Shown in pieces: positions 25,682 to 34,053 of a stretch of DNA of 64,000 bases (position 1 is its first letter; each line of letters begins with the position of its first letter). The DNA is from Paenibacillus sp. LHD-38 (GTDB taxonomy: Bacteria > Bacillota > Bacilli > Paenibacillales > Paenibacillaceae). The notes below the pieces were generated by a model, which saw only the letters and a list, made by a program, of their open reading frames with translations, did not search any database and had not been told where the DNA came from. The stretch lies in assembly GCF_031157315.1 (NCBI RefSeq), contig NZ_JAVIFU010000001.1, forward strand, positions 310,001 through 374,000. Direction: 5' to 3'. The position numbers and the translations under genes were made by a program.

Positions 25682-25710
25682 GAATAGTTTCTTTGAAGCA
25701 GCACATAATA
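25682..25710 (+). promoter_or_regulatory. Sigma-G-type promoter of the SASP gene
   Basis: GAATA (25682-25686) and CATAATA (25704-25710) are 17 bp apart. This fits the forespore sigma-G pattern and sits 57 bp before the SASP start codon. Confidence 0.8.
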
Positions 25711-25766
25711 AGTTTGCAAGCTTGCAACACACATCAAAGTGCAGAGGACGAAAGGAGAAATACATT

Positions 25767-25979
25767 ATGGCAGGAAGCAGAAATCAACTTGTTGTACCAC
25801 AAGCAACTGCAGCATTACAGCAAATGAAACTTGAGGCAGCACAAGAGCTGGGCGTGCAAATTCCTCAGGATGGATACTACGGTAATGTTTCGACGCGTGA
25901 TGCAGGCTCCCTAGGTGGTTATATCACTAAAAAGCTAGTCCAAATTGCTGAACAACAGCTTTCTGGCGGCTCCCGATAA
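25767..25979 (+). CDS. Small acid-soluble spore protein, alpha/beta type
   Basis: 70 residues from ATG 25767, behind AAAGGAGAAA. SASP family signatures are present: RNQLVVPQATAALQQMKLEAA, then GVQIPQDGYYGNVSTRDAGSLGG, and the C-terminal TKKLVQIAEQQL. These proteins coat spore DNA and protect it from UV and chemicals, and they feed amino acids to germination when cut by the GPR protease. A sigma-G promoter lies upstream and a terminator downstream. Confidence 0.95.
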   Translation: MAGSRNQLVVPQATAALQQMKLEAAQELGVQIPQDGYYGNVSTRDAGSLGGYITKKLVQIAEQQLSGGSR

Positions 25980-26006
25980 TCGCTTCTTATACACAATGGT
26001 GAATGA

Positions 26007-26034
26007 AGCCCAAGGCTTGCCTTGGGCTTTTTAG
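26007..26034 (+). terminator. Rho-independent terminator after the SASP gene
   Basis: AGCCCAAGG / CCTTGGGCT hairpin followed by a T-run. Confidence 0.9.
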
Positions 26035-26090
26035 TTAGGTTAGTCATCATTTTATCACAGCAGGAATGATGATGGACTGAACTTTTTTAA

Positions 26091-26132
26091 CAAAAAAAAG
26101 AAAGCCCCCTTTATCATGCGGCAAGGGCTTTC
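26091..26132 (-). terminator. Rho-independent terminator of the YfhP-like gene
   Basis: GAAAGCCC (26100-26107) pairs with GGGCTTTC (26125-26132). The A-rich run at 26091-26102 gives the U-tract on the minus strand. Confidence 0.8.
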
Positions 26133-26143
26133 CAACGTCAATA

Positions 26144-27133
26144 TTAATAAGTATCCATACGCAGTCTTTTCATTAAGCGCTCATCGCTGAGCCAGCCCAC
26201 ATAAGAGCCGATCGTCTCATCGTTTTTGTTCATGAGCAGTACGCCAACAAAAGGATACTGCTTGCGATGACGGTATCTTACATCGCACCATCTGACCTCG
26301 TACCCCCAATGATGCTCCCTGACATCTGCGCAAGCAAAGCTGGTGAAATATAAAAACGAGCGGATCGCCGGATCGTTTTTGGATTTGGCGACGGAGGGAT
26401 GGTCGGAGCACTGCACCCGATCCAGCCATTTTAATTTGCTATTGCGCAGGTTGCCAATGACGAAGCCGCCATTTTTAGCTTGCTTGACCACATTCCATAT
26501 CGAAAGCGAAATCGTTGGGATCGCAATATACACATCGCCCTCTTCGTATTCAGAATCGAGGGTTTTCATCTTTTGTACCGTGCTTCTCGCCGTTATTGTC
26601 CTCCATACGAAGTATACGGCTAGAAACAGATACATAAGAGGAAAGATAAATGCTGGATTTACGAAACCGCCGGCCCACAGTAAAATAGCAATGACATGCG
26701 TTGTGAAAATAATGGGATCAAAGATGTGGATGATGTTCCAGGAGATCCACTTGTCTGTGAAGGGCCGCATGGCCTGTGTGCCGTAGGTGTTGAACAGGTC
26801 GGTGAAAACATGAACGCATACGGCGAGCAGCACCCAGCTTCCAATATGCAGCCATGGCAGGTTGCCGCCGTAAAATAATTGAAGGATGACGGTAATCAGC
26901 ACCGTCCAAATGGCGATCGCCGGCAAAGAATGAGAAATGCCGCGATGGTTCCGAATATATACCGCGTTACCCTTTAAACGAAGCAGACTGTCTAAGTCGG
27001 GTGCTAGCGATCCGGCTACCGTGCCAAACAATACAGCGGTTTGAATGGATTGATCTGCTGCAACTAAGGGATCGATGGCTGCTGCCAGTCCGGCGAGCCC
27101 GATACCCATGACGAGATGTGTGCCTGTGTCCAT
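26144..27133 (-). CDS. YfhP/YdjM-type membrane-bound metal-dependent hydrolase (DUF457)
   Basis: 329 residues from ATG 27133, behind GGGAGG. The N-terminal half is membrane-embedded and has the family ligands: THLVMGIG, GSLAPDLDSLLRLKG, NHRGISHSLP and HVFTDLFNTYGTQ. The C-terminal ~130 residues form a soluble domain. The HRGISHS pattern is typical of this putative membrane metallohydrolase family, also called LexA-binding inner-membrane-associated hydrolases. The substrate is unknown, possibly phospholipid. It is monocistronic with its own terminator. Confidence 0.85.
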   Translation of the reverse strand: MDTGTHLVMGIGLAGLAAAIDPLVAADQSIQTAVLFGTVAGSLAPDLDSLLRLKGNAVYIRNHRGISHSLPAIAIWTVLITVILQLFYGGNLPWLHIGSWVLLAVCVHVFTDLFNTYGTQAMRPFTDKWISWNIIHIFDPIIFTTHVIAILLWAGGFVNPAFIFPLMYLFLAVYFVWRTITARSTVQKMKTLDSEYEEGDVYIAIPTISLSIWNVVKQAKNGGFVIGNLRNSKLKWLDRVQCSDHPSVAKSKNDPAIRSFLYFTSFACADVREHHWGYEVRWCDVRYRHRKQYPFVGVLLMNKNDETIGSYVGWLSDERLMKRLRMDTY

Positions 27134-27221
27134 GTCGAGTCCTCCCAAGGTAAATGAATAGGTGTAGTATCGACGGACAGGGGGAACTTTATCAATGTAT
27201 GCAAAAGGAGACTTGAGGCAA

Positions 27222-27530
27222 ATGTACCTTTGTTTTGCGGAATACCGTATTTTACCGGAATGGCGTGAGCATTATCTGACGACTACGAAGGAACTTCTGC
27301 TGCAGGATCATGAGGTCTATTTATATGAAGGAACAGATCAGGAAAATCTTTTCGTTGAGGTTTGGCAAGCGTCCTCGCTCGAGCAGGCCGAGCAAATCAA
27401 AAAAGAACGCTGCAGCGAGCGCTCTTCTTGGTTTCAACTATCGGATTGGATCGCGGGCGGGCCGGCTAAATTGCATGTATGGACATTTAAGCCGGCACAT
27501 TCACGCGGTGGCAGCTCGATTAACGGCTAG
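27222..27530 (+). CDS. Small ABM-like protein of unknown function (102 aa)
   Basis: Start at ATG 27222 (MYLCFAEYRIL); GAGG lies 5 nt and AAAGGAG 11 nt upstream, whereas ATG 27195 has no site. The order of strands and helices (YRILPEWREHYLTTTKEL, VYLYEGTDQENLFVEVWQASSLEQAEQIKKER) suggests a ferredoxin-like dimeric alpha/beta barrel of the antibiotic-biosynthesis-monooxygenase type. Catalytic residues cannot be identified. Its end overlaps the end of convergent gerQ by 11 bp. Confidence 0.65.
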   Translation: MYLCFAEYRILPEWREHYLTTTKELLLQDHEVYLYEGTDQENLFVEVWQASSLEQAEQIKKERCSERSSWFQLSDWIAGGPAKLHVWTFKPAHSRGGSSING

Positions 27531-28101
27531 AATTAACCGTTCCTAAGGTAGCCATGCCGAGCGGTGTAGAAGAGGTCACGACGTTTCCGTTAAATGGATA
27601 TTCGTAAGCGATAGGCTCGTCGAAGGTCACATAATCGAGATTAAGCGTCAAAAGTAAGTAACGCATACCCGTCGTCGGATCGCTTATTACGATATGGTCG
27701 CGACCGGCAGCCTCGATAATTCCTTTGAAAATTTTGGCGTTCCACTCGCGGTTGTTTTCGTAAGTCATATAGAAGGTTGCCATTTTACCGCGGTTTAGAC
27801 GCAAAATGTTTTCTACATAGGATTCCTCAATTGCAGGAAGAGTAACGATGTTGCCGCCGGCAGGGGTAACGAAGGCTCCGCTTGGTACAGCTGGCGGCAT
27901 TTGCTGCATTTGAGCAGACTGTACTTGCATCCCGGCAGGAAACGTAGTTGGCTGCCCCATTGGCATGCCGGCAGGAAGCGTAGTCGGCTGCTGCCCGCCC
28001 ATTGGATATGGATAGCTGCCATATCCGCCGTAACCGTAGCCATGATGTGGCCCTACATTTGCGGGACTTACCTGAGTTTTGTAGCCGTAACCGTTAGACA
28101 T
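27520..28101 (-). CDS. gerQ: Spore coat protein GerQ
   Basis: 193 residues starting MSNGYGYK. The N-terminal ~90 residues are low-complexity, rich in Gly/Tyr/Pro/Gln, with a near-duplicated PTTLPAGMPMGQ / PTTFPAGMQVQ segment. The C-terminal conserved domain (ESYVENILRLNRGKMATFYMTYEN, IIEAAGRDHIVISDPTTGMRYLL) is that of GerQ (YwdL). GerQ is a coat protein cross-linked by transglutaminase and needed to place or activate the cortex hydrolase CwlJ. The cwlJ gene lies directly upstream on the same strand, as in several Bacillus species. Confidence 0.93.
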   Translation of the reverse strand: MSNGYGYKTQVSPANVGPHHGYGYGGYGSYPYPMGGQQPTTLPAGMPMGQPTTFPAGMQVQSAQMQQMPPAVPSGAFVTPAGGNIVTLPAIEESYVENILRLNRGKMATFYMTYENNREWNAKIFKGIIEAAGRDHIVISDPTTGMRYLLLTLNLDYVTFDEPIAYEYPFNGNVVTSSTPLGMATLGTVNSSR

Positions 28102-28138
28102 CTTGAAATTCCTCGCTTTCACACATTAGAAATTGAAA

Positions 28139-28561
28139 TTAATAGACAGCTGGGCATTCGCCTTGCTTTGGAATGTAGAAGCAATGCGCCTTATATCTTC
28201 CGCTGTGCGTTTGGTTCCACCAAGTAGGGGGACAGCTTCCAGCCGGACGGAAAAACCACAGCGCGTTGGAAGCCGGATGCTGACGCTCACCGTTGATCAT
28301 CCGCTTCGCCAATCGAATATCTTTTTCGCGGGCAGCTTGGTAAAAGTAACCTTTGGTTATTGCTTCGAAGCCGCCGGGCCGTTGGTTGACCATCTGCGGA
28401 ATGGAGCGAATGTTTTTAAAATCAAGACAGTTGCCGCGAATACGGTTTACGCCGACATTGCCAACCATAAGCATTCCAAGCTCACCTTCGCCCTCTGCCT
28501 CGGCTCGCATGAGGCGGGCGAGCATCTTCGTGTCCTCGGAGTTCGTTTTAATGACTGCCAT
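28139..28561 (-). CDS. cwlJ: Spore cortex-lytic enzyme CwlJ
   Basis: 140 residues. The SleB/CwlJ hydrolase domain occupies the whole protein (LMRAEAEGEGELGMLMVGNVGVNRI; the probable catalytic Glu21; WFFRPAGSCPPTWW). As in CwlJ, and unlike SleB, there is no signal peptide or peptidoglycan-binding domain. CwlJ cuts cortex peptidoglycan during germination and responds to Ca-DPA. It is 37 bp upstream of gerQ on the same strand, so the two form an operon. Confidence 0.95.
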   Translation of the reverse strand: MAVIKTNSEDTKMLARLMRAEAEGEGELGMLMVGNVGVNRIRGNCLDFKNIRSIPQMVNQRPGGFEAITKGYFYQAAREKDIRLAKRMINGERQHPASNALWFFRPAGSCPPTWWNQTHSGRYKAHCFYIPKQGECPAVY

Positions 28562-28822
28562 AGACTTGACGTTTCACTTCCCTTCGCATACTTTAGGACG
28601 GTTTGACGCGCGGATTGGAATGGGCATCAAACTACATAGTCATTGTACTCGGCGCCCAGCAAAATGGTTACTAAATGATTTGTCACAATTTGCGTGGCAA
28701 AATGATGAACAAAGCCGTCGAACGTTGTCATCGCAATCTTTTTTCGGTATGATTAAAAACGATTCATCAATGGATGATAGACGCTATAAGCGTCTTGTCG
28801 CATAACTCGGGAGGCTCGCTTC

Positions 28823-29680
28823 GTGCTGAAAGACTTGATTGCTTTAACAAAACCGCGGCTACTTCGACTTAATGTGTTTGCTGCGCTGGGTGGCTTTTTG
28901 GTTGCTTCCAAATGGGACATCGATTTCCTATTGCTTATATGGGCGCTTATCGGTTCAACTTTGACGATAGCGTCAGCCACCGTCATTAATAATTATTGGG
29001 ACCGGGAATTGGATTTGAAAATGGAGCGTACGAAGGATCGCGCGCTGCCTACCGGTCGCATGCAGCCTGGAACGGTATTGCTTTACGGCATTATTTTGGG
29101 CATAGCCGGACTAGCTGTCTTGTTCATACTCGTGAATCCTTTGTCGGGTTGGCTGGGCCTTCTCGGATGGTTCGTTTACATTGTCATTTACACGATGTGG
29201 CTGAAACGGACATCCACTTGGAGCACTTCGGTTGGCGGGATCTCGGGAGCTATGCCGCCTGTTATCGGATACTGCGCAGTTACGAATGAGGTTGATGCAG
29301 GAGCTTGGATTTTATTCGCACTGCTATTTCTATGGCAGCCCGCTCATTTCTGGTCGCTTGCGATTAGAAGGGTGGAGGAATACCGCGCCGCCGGCTATCC
29401 TCTGCTTCCGGTTGTGAAGGGTATCAAGCGGACTAAACTGCAAATGATCCCCTACATCGTGCTGCTGCTGCCGACAGGGATTTTCTTTACCGTCTTCGGA
29501 TATGTAGGCAATTACTTTTTAGTTATTTCTGTTTTGGGCGGACTGCTGTGGCTGGTTCATACGCTTCGCGGTACGGGAGCCAAGGATACGGAAAAATGGG
29601 CAAAAACAAATTTCCTTATTTCGGTCAATTATTTAATGGTAATTTTCGTTGTTATGATTCTGAATACGACAGGGTCATAA
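28823..29680 (+). CDS. ctaB: Heme O synthase (protoheme IX farnesyltransferase)
   Basis: 285 residues from a GTG start behind GGGAGG. It is a UbiA-type prenyltransferase with about eight to nine membrane segments. The first Asp-rich motif (NNYWDRELDLKMERTKDRALPTG) and LWQPAHFWSLAIRR are typical of CtaB. It converts heme B to heme O with farnesyl diphosphate, the first step to heme A for cytochrome oxidase. SCO1 follows 23 bp later; ctaA lies about 20 kb away. Confidence 0.95.
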   Translation: MLKDLIALTKPRLLRLNVFAALGGFLVASKWDIDFLLLIWALIGSTLTIASATVINNYWDRELDLKMERTKDRALPTGRMQPGTVLLYGIILGIAGLAVLFILVNPLSGWLGLLGWFVYIVIYTMWLKRTSTWSTSVGGISGAMPPVIGYCAVTNEVDAGAWILFALLFLWQPAHFWSLAIRRVEEYRAAGYPLLPVVKGIKRTKLQMIPYIVLLLPTGIFFTVFGYVGNYFLVISVLGGLLWLVHTLRGTGAKDTEKWAKTNFLISVNYLMVIFVVMILNTTGS

Positions 29681-29703
29681 GTATTGATTAGGGAGTGACT
29701 TTC

Positions 29704-30309
29704 GTGGTTTTTTTGAAGAAGCATAGCTTCAAGATAGCAGTGCTGGCGCTTTGCGCGGCTATGGGCATTTATTTATTTATAACGTACGGCATGCAGCCGA
29801 AGCAGACGCTTCCCATCGAGATGGCTGCTCCGGCCTTCGAACTTACGGATATTGACGGACAGCAGGTTTCGCTCCAATCCACCAATGGCAAGGCTCGGAT
29901 CGTTTATTTCTATTTTGCGAATTGCCCGGATGTGTGTCCGCCGACGACCTTCCTGCTCTCCCAGGTACAGGATCAGCTTGAAGCGGAAGGCAAGCTTAGC
30001 ACAAAGGCAGAACTGATTTCCATCACGTTCGATCCGGAGCGCGATACGCCGGAAGTCATTCGCGATTTTGCGAAACGCCATTTTGCCGATACGAGCAGCT
30101 GGCGCTTCCTGCGCGGAGAAGAAGCGAGCACGCTTCAATTGGCTAAGGATTTCGGCGTGGCTGTGATGAAAAACGAAGACAGCTCTTATACACATATGAA
30201 TGTCATCACTATCGTGGACAAGGACGGGCAAATCCGTAAATGGATTGACGGCAGCAAGGAAGATTTAACAGCTAAAGATATCGTCGATGAATTAAACAAG
30301 GTGCTTTAA
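29704..30309 (+). CDS. SCO1/SenC-family copper chaperone for cytochrome c oxidase
   Basis: About 201 residues. The GTG at 29704 is preferred over GTG 29695 because TAGGGAG lies 7 nt before it. An N-terminal membrane anchor (FKIAVLALCAAMGIYLFITY) precedes a thioredoxin-like domain with the copper ligands CPDVC (in YFANCPDVCPP) and the conserved His in SYTHMNV. It delivers copper to the CuA site or maintains its thiols outside the membrane. It likely forms an operon with ctaB. Confidence 0.93.
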   Translation: MVFLKKHSFKIAVLALCAAMGIYLFITYGMQPKQTLPIEMAAPAFELTDIDGQQVSLQSTNGKARIVYFYFANCPDVCPPTTFLLSQVQDQLEAEGKLSTKAELISITFDPERDTPEVIRDFAKRHFADTSSWRFLRGEEASTLQLAKDFGVAVMKNEDSSYTHMNVITIVDKDGQIRKWIDGSKEDLTAKDIVDELNKVL

Positions 30310-30677
30310 AATTCATCTTTGCTCCAACTGGAAGCGGGACTCTGCGCAGGATAATTAATATGCGCATCGAGGCCCGCTTTTTCTAATTGCTCAATTAAAT
30401 ATTCCAGAGGGGTATGCTCAACACCTGAATAACCTCTGCGGGTATAAATATGCTCTGCGTCTGGAAAAACATCGCGAAGCAAAAACCGGATTCTTTTTCC
30501 GGAGGAATCATTGTCGGTAAAAATATAGGCTTGATTAGGCCCCACCTGCTTGCGAAGCTTGTCCAGCTGGTCGGAGCCGGGCGTGCCAAAGGTGCAATAG
30601 ATCGGCACCTGATCATCGAGAACGCGCTTTAGTCTTGCTTTATCATTTTTACCTTCTACGATAATGGCAATTTCCAT
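30306..30677 (-). CDS. Toprim-domain protein
   Basis: 123 residues from ATG 30677 behind GAGGTGA. The Toprim fold is visible in IAIIVEGKNDKARLKRVL (with catalytic Glu) and YIFTDNDSSGKRIRFLL (DxD motif). Small stand-alone Toprim proteins of this kind occur in Firmicutes and resemble the RNase M5 Toprim domain, but the length fits neither primase nor M5. The nucleic acid substrate is unknown. Its end overlaps the end of the SCO1 gene by 4 bp. Confidence 0.8.
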   Translation of the reverse strand: MEIAIIVEGKNDKARLKRVLDDQVPIYCTFGTPGSDQLDKLRKQVGPNQAYIFTDNDSSGKRIRFLLRDVFPDAEHIYTRRGYSGVEHTPLEYLIEQLEKAGLDAHINYPAQSPASSWSKDEF

Positions 30678-30769
30678 TGAAGTCACCTCGAATACGAAAG
30701 TCGGTGCAGCTGGTTGCGGCATATTTATAGTTTACCACCAATTATCGATTTTACCGATAGCGGGTATAT

Positions 30770-30803
30770 TGGAAAACAAACGGCCTGCTCTCAGCAGGCC
30801 GTT
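30770..30803 (-). terminator. Rho-independent terminator after the YjcZ-like gene
   Basis: AACGGCCTGC pairs perfectly with GCAGGCCGTT; an A-rich stretch before it gives the U-tract for the minus strand. Confidence 0.75.
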
Positions 30804-30814
30804 CACATTTTAAC

Positions 30815-30937
30815 CTAGTATAGGCAAGTGCACGCGATGATTACGAGCAGGATAAACAGTACGAGGATAATGCCGATATTCGAATTGCCGTGGTGTCCGC
30901 AACCTTGATTCAATCCACCCACATTATTTCCAGACAT
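30815..30937 (-). CDS. YjcZ-family small sporulation membrane peptide (40 aa)
   Basis: Start at ATG 30937 behind GGGGTGA; stop TAG at 30815-30817. The 40-residue product begins MSGNNVGGLNQGCGHHGN, then a single hydrophobic helix (IGIILVLFILLVIIACTC), and ends LY. The Gly/Asn/Cys/His-rich start and single helix are typical of the YjcZ/YhcC-like sporulation peptides of Bacillales. Function unknown. It has its own terminator. Confidence 0.8.
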   Translation of the reverse strand: MSGNNVGGLNQGCGHHGNSNIGIILVLFILLVIIACTCLY

Positions 30938-31070
30938 ATATGAGTCACCCCGTTTCTTTTTGCCTAAAAGCTATGATAGCCGTCAGCGGGAGCCGACTGT
31001 CTTGGCTGGTCATTTGCCATAATGTATGTTATGTAGAGGGGGGGAATTAGCCCTGTGCGTATACCCATGC

Positions 31071-32240
31071 CTACGAAAAATGGGTGCGGGAGGAAAGAGA
31101 GCGGGTACGATGCAGCGGCAGAAGCGTCACGGCTATCATCAGTGCAATGAATGCGATGTAGTAAGGAGAAATATAATCGCGTACCTGCCCGGCAGCCATA
31201 GGACCGATAAATGCGCCGATTGAAAATGCAATCGATAAGACAGAGAAGGTACGCCCATAACGCGCACCGCCGCTAAGCTCGATTAGCAATGTTGAGAGCG
31301 CGGGTAAAATAACCCCTTTGGCCATCCCGACCAAAAGCAGCATCAAGGTGAGAGGAGCCGGTATTTGAGAGGCGATGCCGAAATAGACAATGGCAAGAAA
31401 AAGCGAGCCCCACAGCGTACGCTGGTAGGCGGATACCCGGTTTAAAAACAGCATGCTCAGCGTAACGAGAGCACCTATGCTGACGACGGAGAATAGGAGA
31501 CCGGTCGTCATCATGGCTTCCTTCGTCTTGGCTAGAAGCGGCAGCTCGAACGATAAGATGCCCTGTGCACAGCTTAGAGCAACCGGCAGTAAGTAGACGA
31601 GCCACGGTATGGAAACCGGCTGTTCCAGCGGCAGCTTTTCTTTGCTTTTTCCTTTATTTGCTTCCACCGGAGCTGCTGCCTGCACGGCACTCCCGCGGAT
31701 ATCTCTTATAAAGAAGAGAGCGCAAACGGAAGTGACGATCAGAATCCAGCCAAGCAGGGTAAATGCGGTCGTAAATCCGATTTTGGCAACAAGATAGGCG
31801 CCGGCTGCGGGAGAGACCACGGAAGCCAGCGTATGGACTAGACCGTTACCCGCCATAAGCTTTCCTTGTTCCGTTCTGTCGCTCGTCATTTTGGCGAGTA
31901 AGGACAGGCAGGCCGGTGAGAGGAATGCCAGTACGAAGCCGCTTATGGAGCGCAGCAGAAGCAACTGCCAAGGATTCGTAACCTGCGATTGGAACAGAAG
32001 CACAATGCCCGCTGCCATGAGACTGAACACGATAAAAAACCTGCTGCCGTATCGGTCAACGCCGAAGCCCGCAATAAGATTGCCTGGCAAATGCGTAATG
32101 GAGTACATGCCCATCATAAGTCCGATAAAAGAAGGTGCCGCACCCAAGGAAATAGCAAAAGGCGTCAAAATCGGATATTGCGCATGCAAATCAAAAAAAG
32201 CAACAAACAAAAATAAATAAAGCCAAACCGCTGTTTTCAC
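31071..32240 (-). CDS. Major facilitator superfamily transporter
   Basis: About 389 residues from the GTG at 32240; GGAGGGG sits 6 nt upstream of it, so the longer ATG reading is rejected. Twelve membrane helices are visible. The MFS signature loop after helix 2 is GFGVDRYGSRFF. It lacks the long central cytoplasmic domain of sugar symporters and looks like a drug/metabolite exporter of the MFS_1 group. Substrate unknown. Confidence 0.85.
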   Translation of the reverse strand: MKTAVWLYLFLFVAFFDLHAQYPILTPFAISLGAAPSFIGLMMGMYSITHLPGNLIAGFGVDRYGSRFFIVFSLMAAGIVLLFQSQVTNPWQLLLLRSISGFVLAFLSPACLSLLAKMTSDRTEQGKLMAGNGLVHTLASVVSPAAGAYLVAKIGFTTAFTLLGWILIVTSVCALFFIRDIRGSAVQAAAPVEANKGKSKEKLPLEQPVSIPWLVYLLPVALSCAQGILSFELPLLAKTKEAMMTTGLLFSVVSIGALVTLSMLFLNRVSAYQRTLWGSLFLAIVYFGIASQIPAPLTLMLLLVGMAKGVILPALSTLLIELSGGARYGRTFSVLSIAFSIGAFIGPMAAGQVRDYISPYYIAFIALMIAVTLLPLHRTRSLSSRTHFS

Positions 32241-32386
32241 AGGGCTTCCCCTCCTTGCCAATTACACACTTATATACTTGTACGTTTAATTGGGACAGGA
32301 TATGTCTGCATAAAAAGGAGGCAAGCGTTTACGCCCTATATTTCGTAGGTTATAATATTTTGTAATGAGATTTTGTACGAGGTATA

Positions 32387-32851
32387 ATGGAGGGGATGCA
32401 ATTGGATTTTTTGGATTTTTCGACTTATGATACGGACACATGGATGACTTTCTTTAAAGACCATTGGTTAGTGCTTGTTATAGCACTTGTTGTACTATTT
32501 ATGATTGTGCGCATTGTGAAGACCGTGCTCAAATGGGCGATCGTTGCGGCAATCGTTCTTGGTATTGTTGTTTATAGCGGCTACAGTATGGATGATCTTA
32601 AGGAGATCGGGACTAAGGTAGCGGATACAGTGAAGCAGGAAGCGGTTAATGCCATGGTAGGCGAGGCAAAGGATGCTGCTTTCGTGAACAACTCGGACGG
32701 TACCTTCACCGTAAAAACTAAAAATGTAGAGCTTACCGGCGTGCCGGGCGAGAATGAGGTAGCCGTATCCTTTCGCGGGACCGAGCTTGGCAAGTGGGAG
32801 CTTGACAGCACGATACAAACCTTCATTGACCAAGCGAAGCAGAACGGGTAA
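32387..32851 (+). CDS. Membrane-anchored protein of unknown function (about 150 aa)
   Basis: One N-terminal double membrane stretch (LVLVIALVVLFMIVRIVKTVLKWAIVAAIVLGIVVYSGY) precedes a soluble ~75-residue domain outside or inside the cell (FTVKTKNVELTGVPGENEVAVSFRG). GGAGGGG at 32390-32396 would best serve a TTG at 32402, so the start may be 15 bp downstream of the ATG given. It ends at the start of the transglutaminase gene and is probably co-transcribed with it. I do not recognise a named family. Confidence 0.7.
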   Translation: MEGMQLDFLDFSTYDTDTWMTFFKDHWLVLVIALVVLFMIVRIVKTVLKWAIVAAIVLGIVVYSGYSMDDLKEIGTKVADTVKQEAVNAMVGEAKDAAFVNNSDGTFTVKTKNVELTGVPGENEVAVSFRGTELGKWELDSTIQTFIDQAKQNG

Positions 32852-34005
32852 TGCTTATGACTAGCTGGATAGGACGATTAGATGAGTTAGAGCCCATTGC
32901 TGTCATTGTGCTTCTGCTGCTGCTTGGCTCTCTTGTTCAAGGGATGAGGAGAGGCGCATCGGGTTCTGCGAGGCGTCTTTTCTTTTTTGTCTGGGAGGGC
33001 ATTGTCATTGCTGTCTGTTTACTGCTCTCCGCTCAGCTTACGAATAAAATATCGCCCGTCATAGCGGCTTGGCTCGCCGAGCGCGTAAAGGTTCCTGAGC
33101 ATGAGATCAGCAGCTTGGAGCAAGCATGGTTCACGCTGCTCACGAGCCTGCGGGATTTCGCGTTGCTGCGCTATGGCGTCTTATTCCTGCTAGGCTATTT
33201 GCTGCTGCGAGCATTGGCTGCATTCGCGGAGCCTTTTGTAGAACGCGGATTGCAAGGGATGCTGCGCAGCGGGAGGGAAGATTCAGCCGCCAGCCTGCAT
33301 AGCAATAAAAATGCAAGCCGTGCGGTTGGGGCATTGCTTGGCGCCGTTCATGGCGCAGGGCGGTCATTTCTATTCATAGCTTTCTTATTCGTCTATGTGT
33401 CTCTTATGCCAAATGGCTGGTATGTCGATAAAATATCCGATTCGCAGGTTTATAACAAAGCAGCTGCTTTGCTAAGTCCGGTTGCGGGAGATGTTCTCGA
33501 AGGACAAGGGCCGGTTTTCACCAAAGCGGTTGAGGCGCAGTTTAAGCAAATTTTACAACGCAAATATGAAATGATTGATTATGCCATTCCTGCTGAAATC
33601 GAGCAGGCGGCCCTTTATGTAACGAAGGATGCGCAAACGGACGAGGAGAAAGCGCGCAGCCTTTACGAGTGGCTGGGGACAAGAATTGCTTATGATTATG
33701 ACAAAGCTAGCAATTATGAGGAGCATGGGATTTGGAAGGAACAAACACCTCCCGAGACATTTGATACGCGAAAAGGCGTATGTATAGATATAGCCCGTTT
33801 GTATGCGGTAATGGCGAGGTCAGCAGGCCTTGAGGTACGGGTTGTGACGGGGATGGGTGCCGACGGGCGCGGAGGCTTTGGTCCTCATGCTTGGAATGAG
33901 GTGCAGATCGGATCAGACTGGATTCCGCTGGATGCCACATGGGCAAACGCAGGCGACTGGTTTAATCCGCCGGCATTCGATGATACGCATATACGCGAAG
34001 CATAG
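32851..34005 (+). CDS. Membrane protein with C-terminal transglutaminase-like protease domain
   Basis: 384 residues. The first ~200 contain four to five membrane helices with a CvpA-like look (AVIVLLLLLGSLVQGMRRG, LRYGVLFLLGYLLLRALAAF). The last ~110 residues are a transglutaminase/cysteine-protease domain with Cys311 (KGVCIDIARL), His346 (GPHAWNEV) and Asp361 (PLDATW). Such enzymes cross-link or cut proteins outside the membrane. It follows the small membrane protein with a 1-bp overlap. The start has a weak ribosome site, in keeping with coupling. A class B PBP gene follows, so wall-related work is plausible. Confidence 0.85.
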   Translation: MLMTSWIGRLDELEPIAVIVLLLLLGSLVQGMRRGASGSARRLFFFVWEGIVIAVCLLLSAQLTNKISPVIAAWLAERVKVPEHEISSLEQAWFTLLTSLRDFALLRYGVLFLLGYLLLRALAAFAEPFVERGLQGMLRSGREDSAASLHSNKNASRAVGALLGAVHGAGRSFLFIAFLFVYVSLMPNGWYVDKISDSQVYNKAAALLSPVAGDVLEGQGPVFTKAVEAQFKQILQRKYEMIDYAIPAEIEQAALYVTKDAQTDEEKARSLYEWLGTRIAYDYDKASNYEEHGIWKEQTPPETFDTRKGVCIDIARLYAVMARSAGLEVRVVTGMGADGRGGFGPHAWNEVQIGSDWIPLDATWANAGDWFNPPAFDDTHIREA

Positions 34006-34053
34006 CCGGGTTATAGGAAATCGATTTATTTTAAGGATATGAGGTGATTCAAC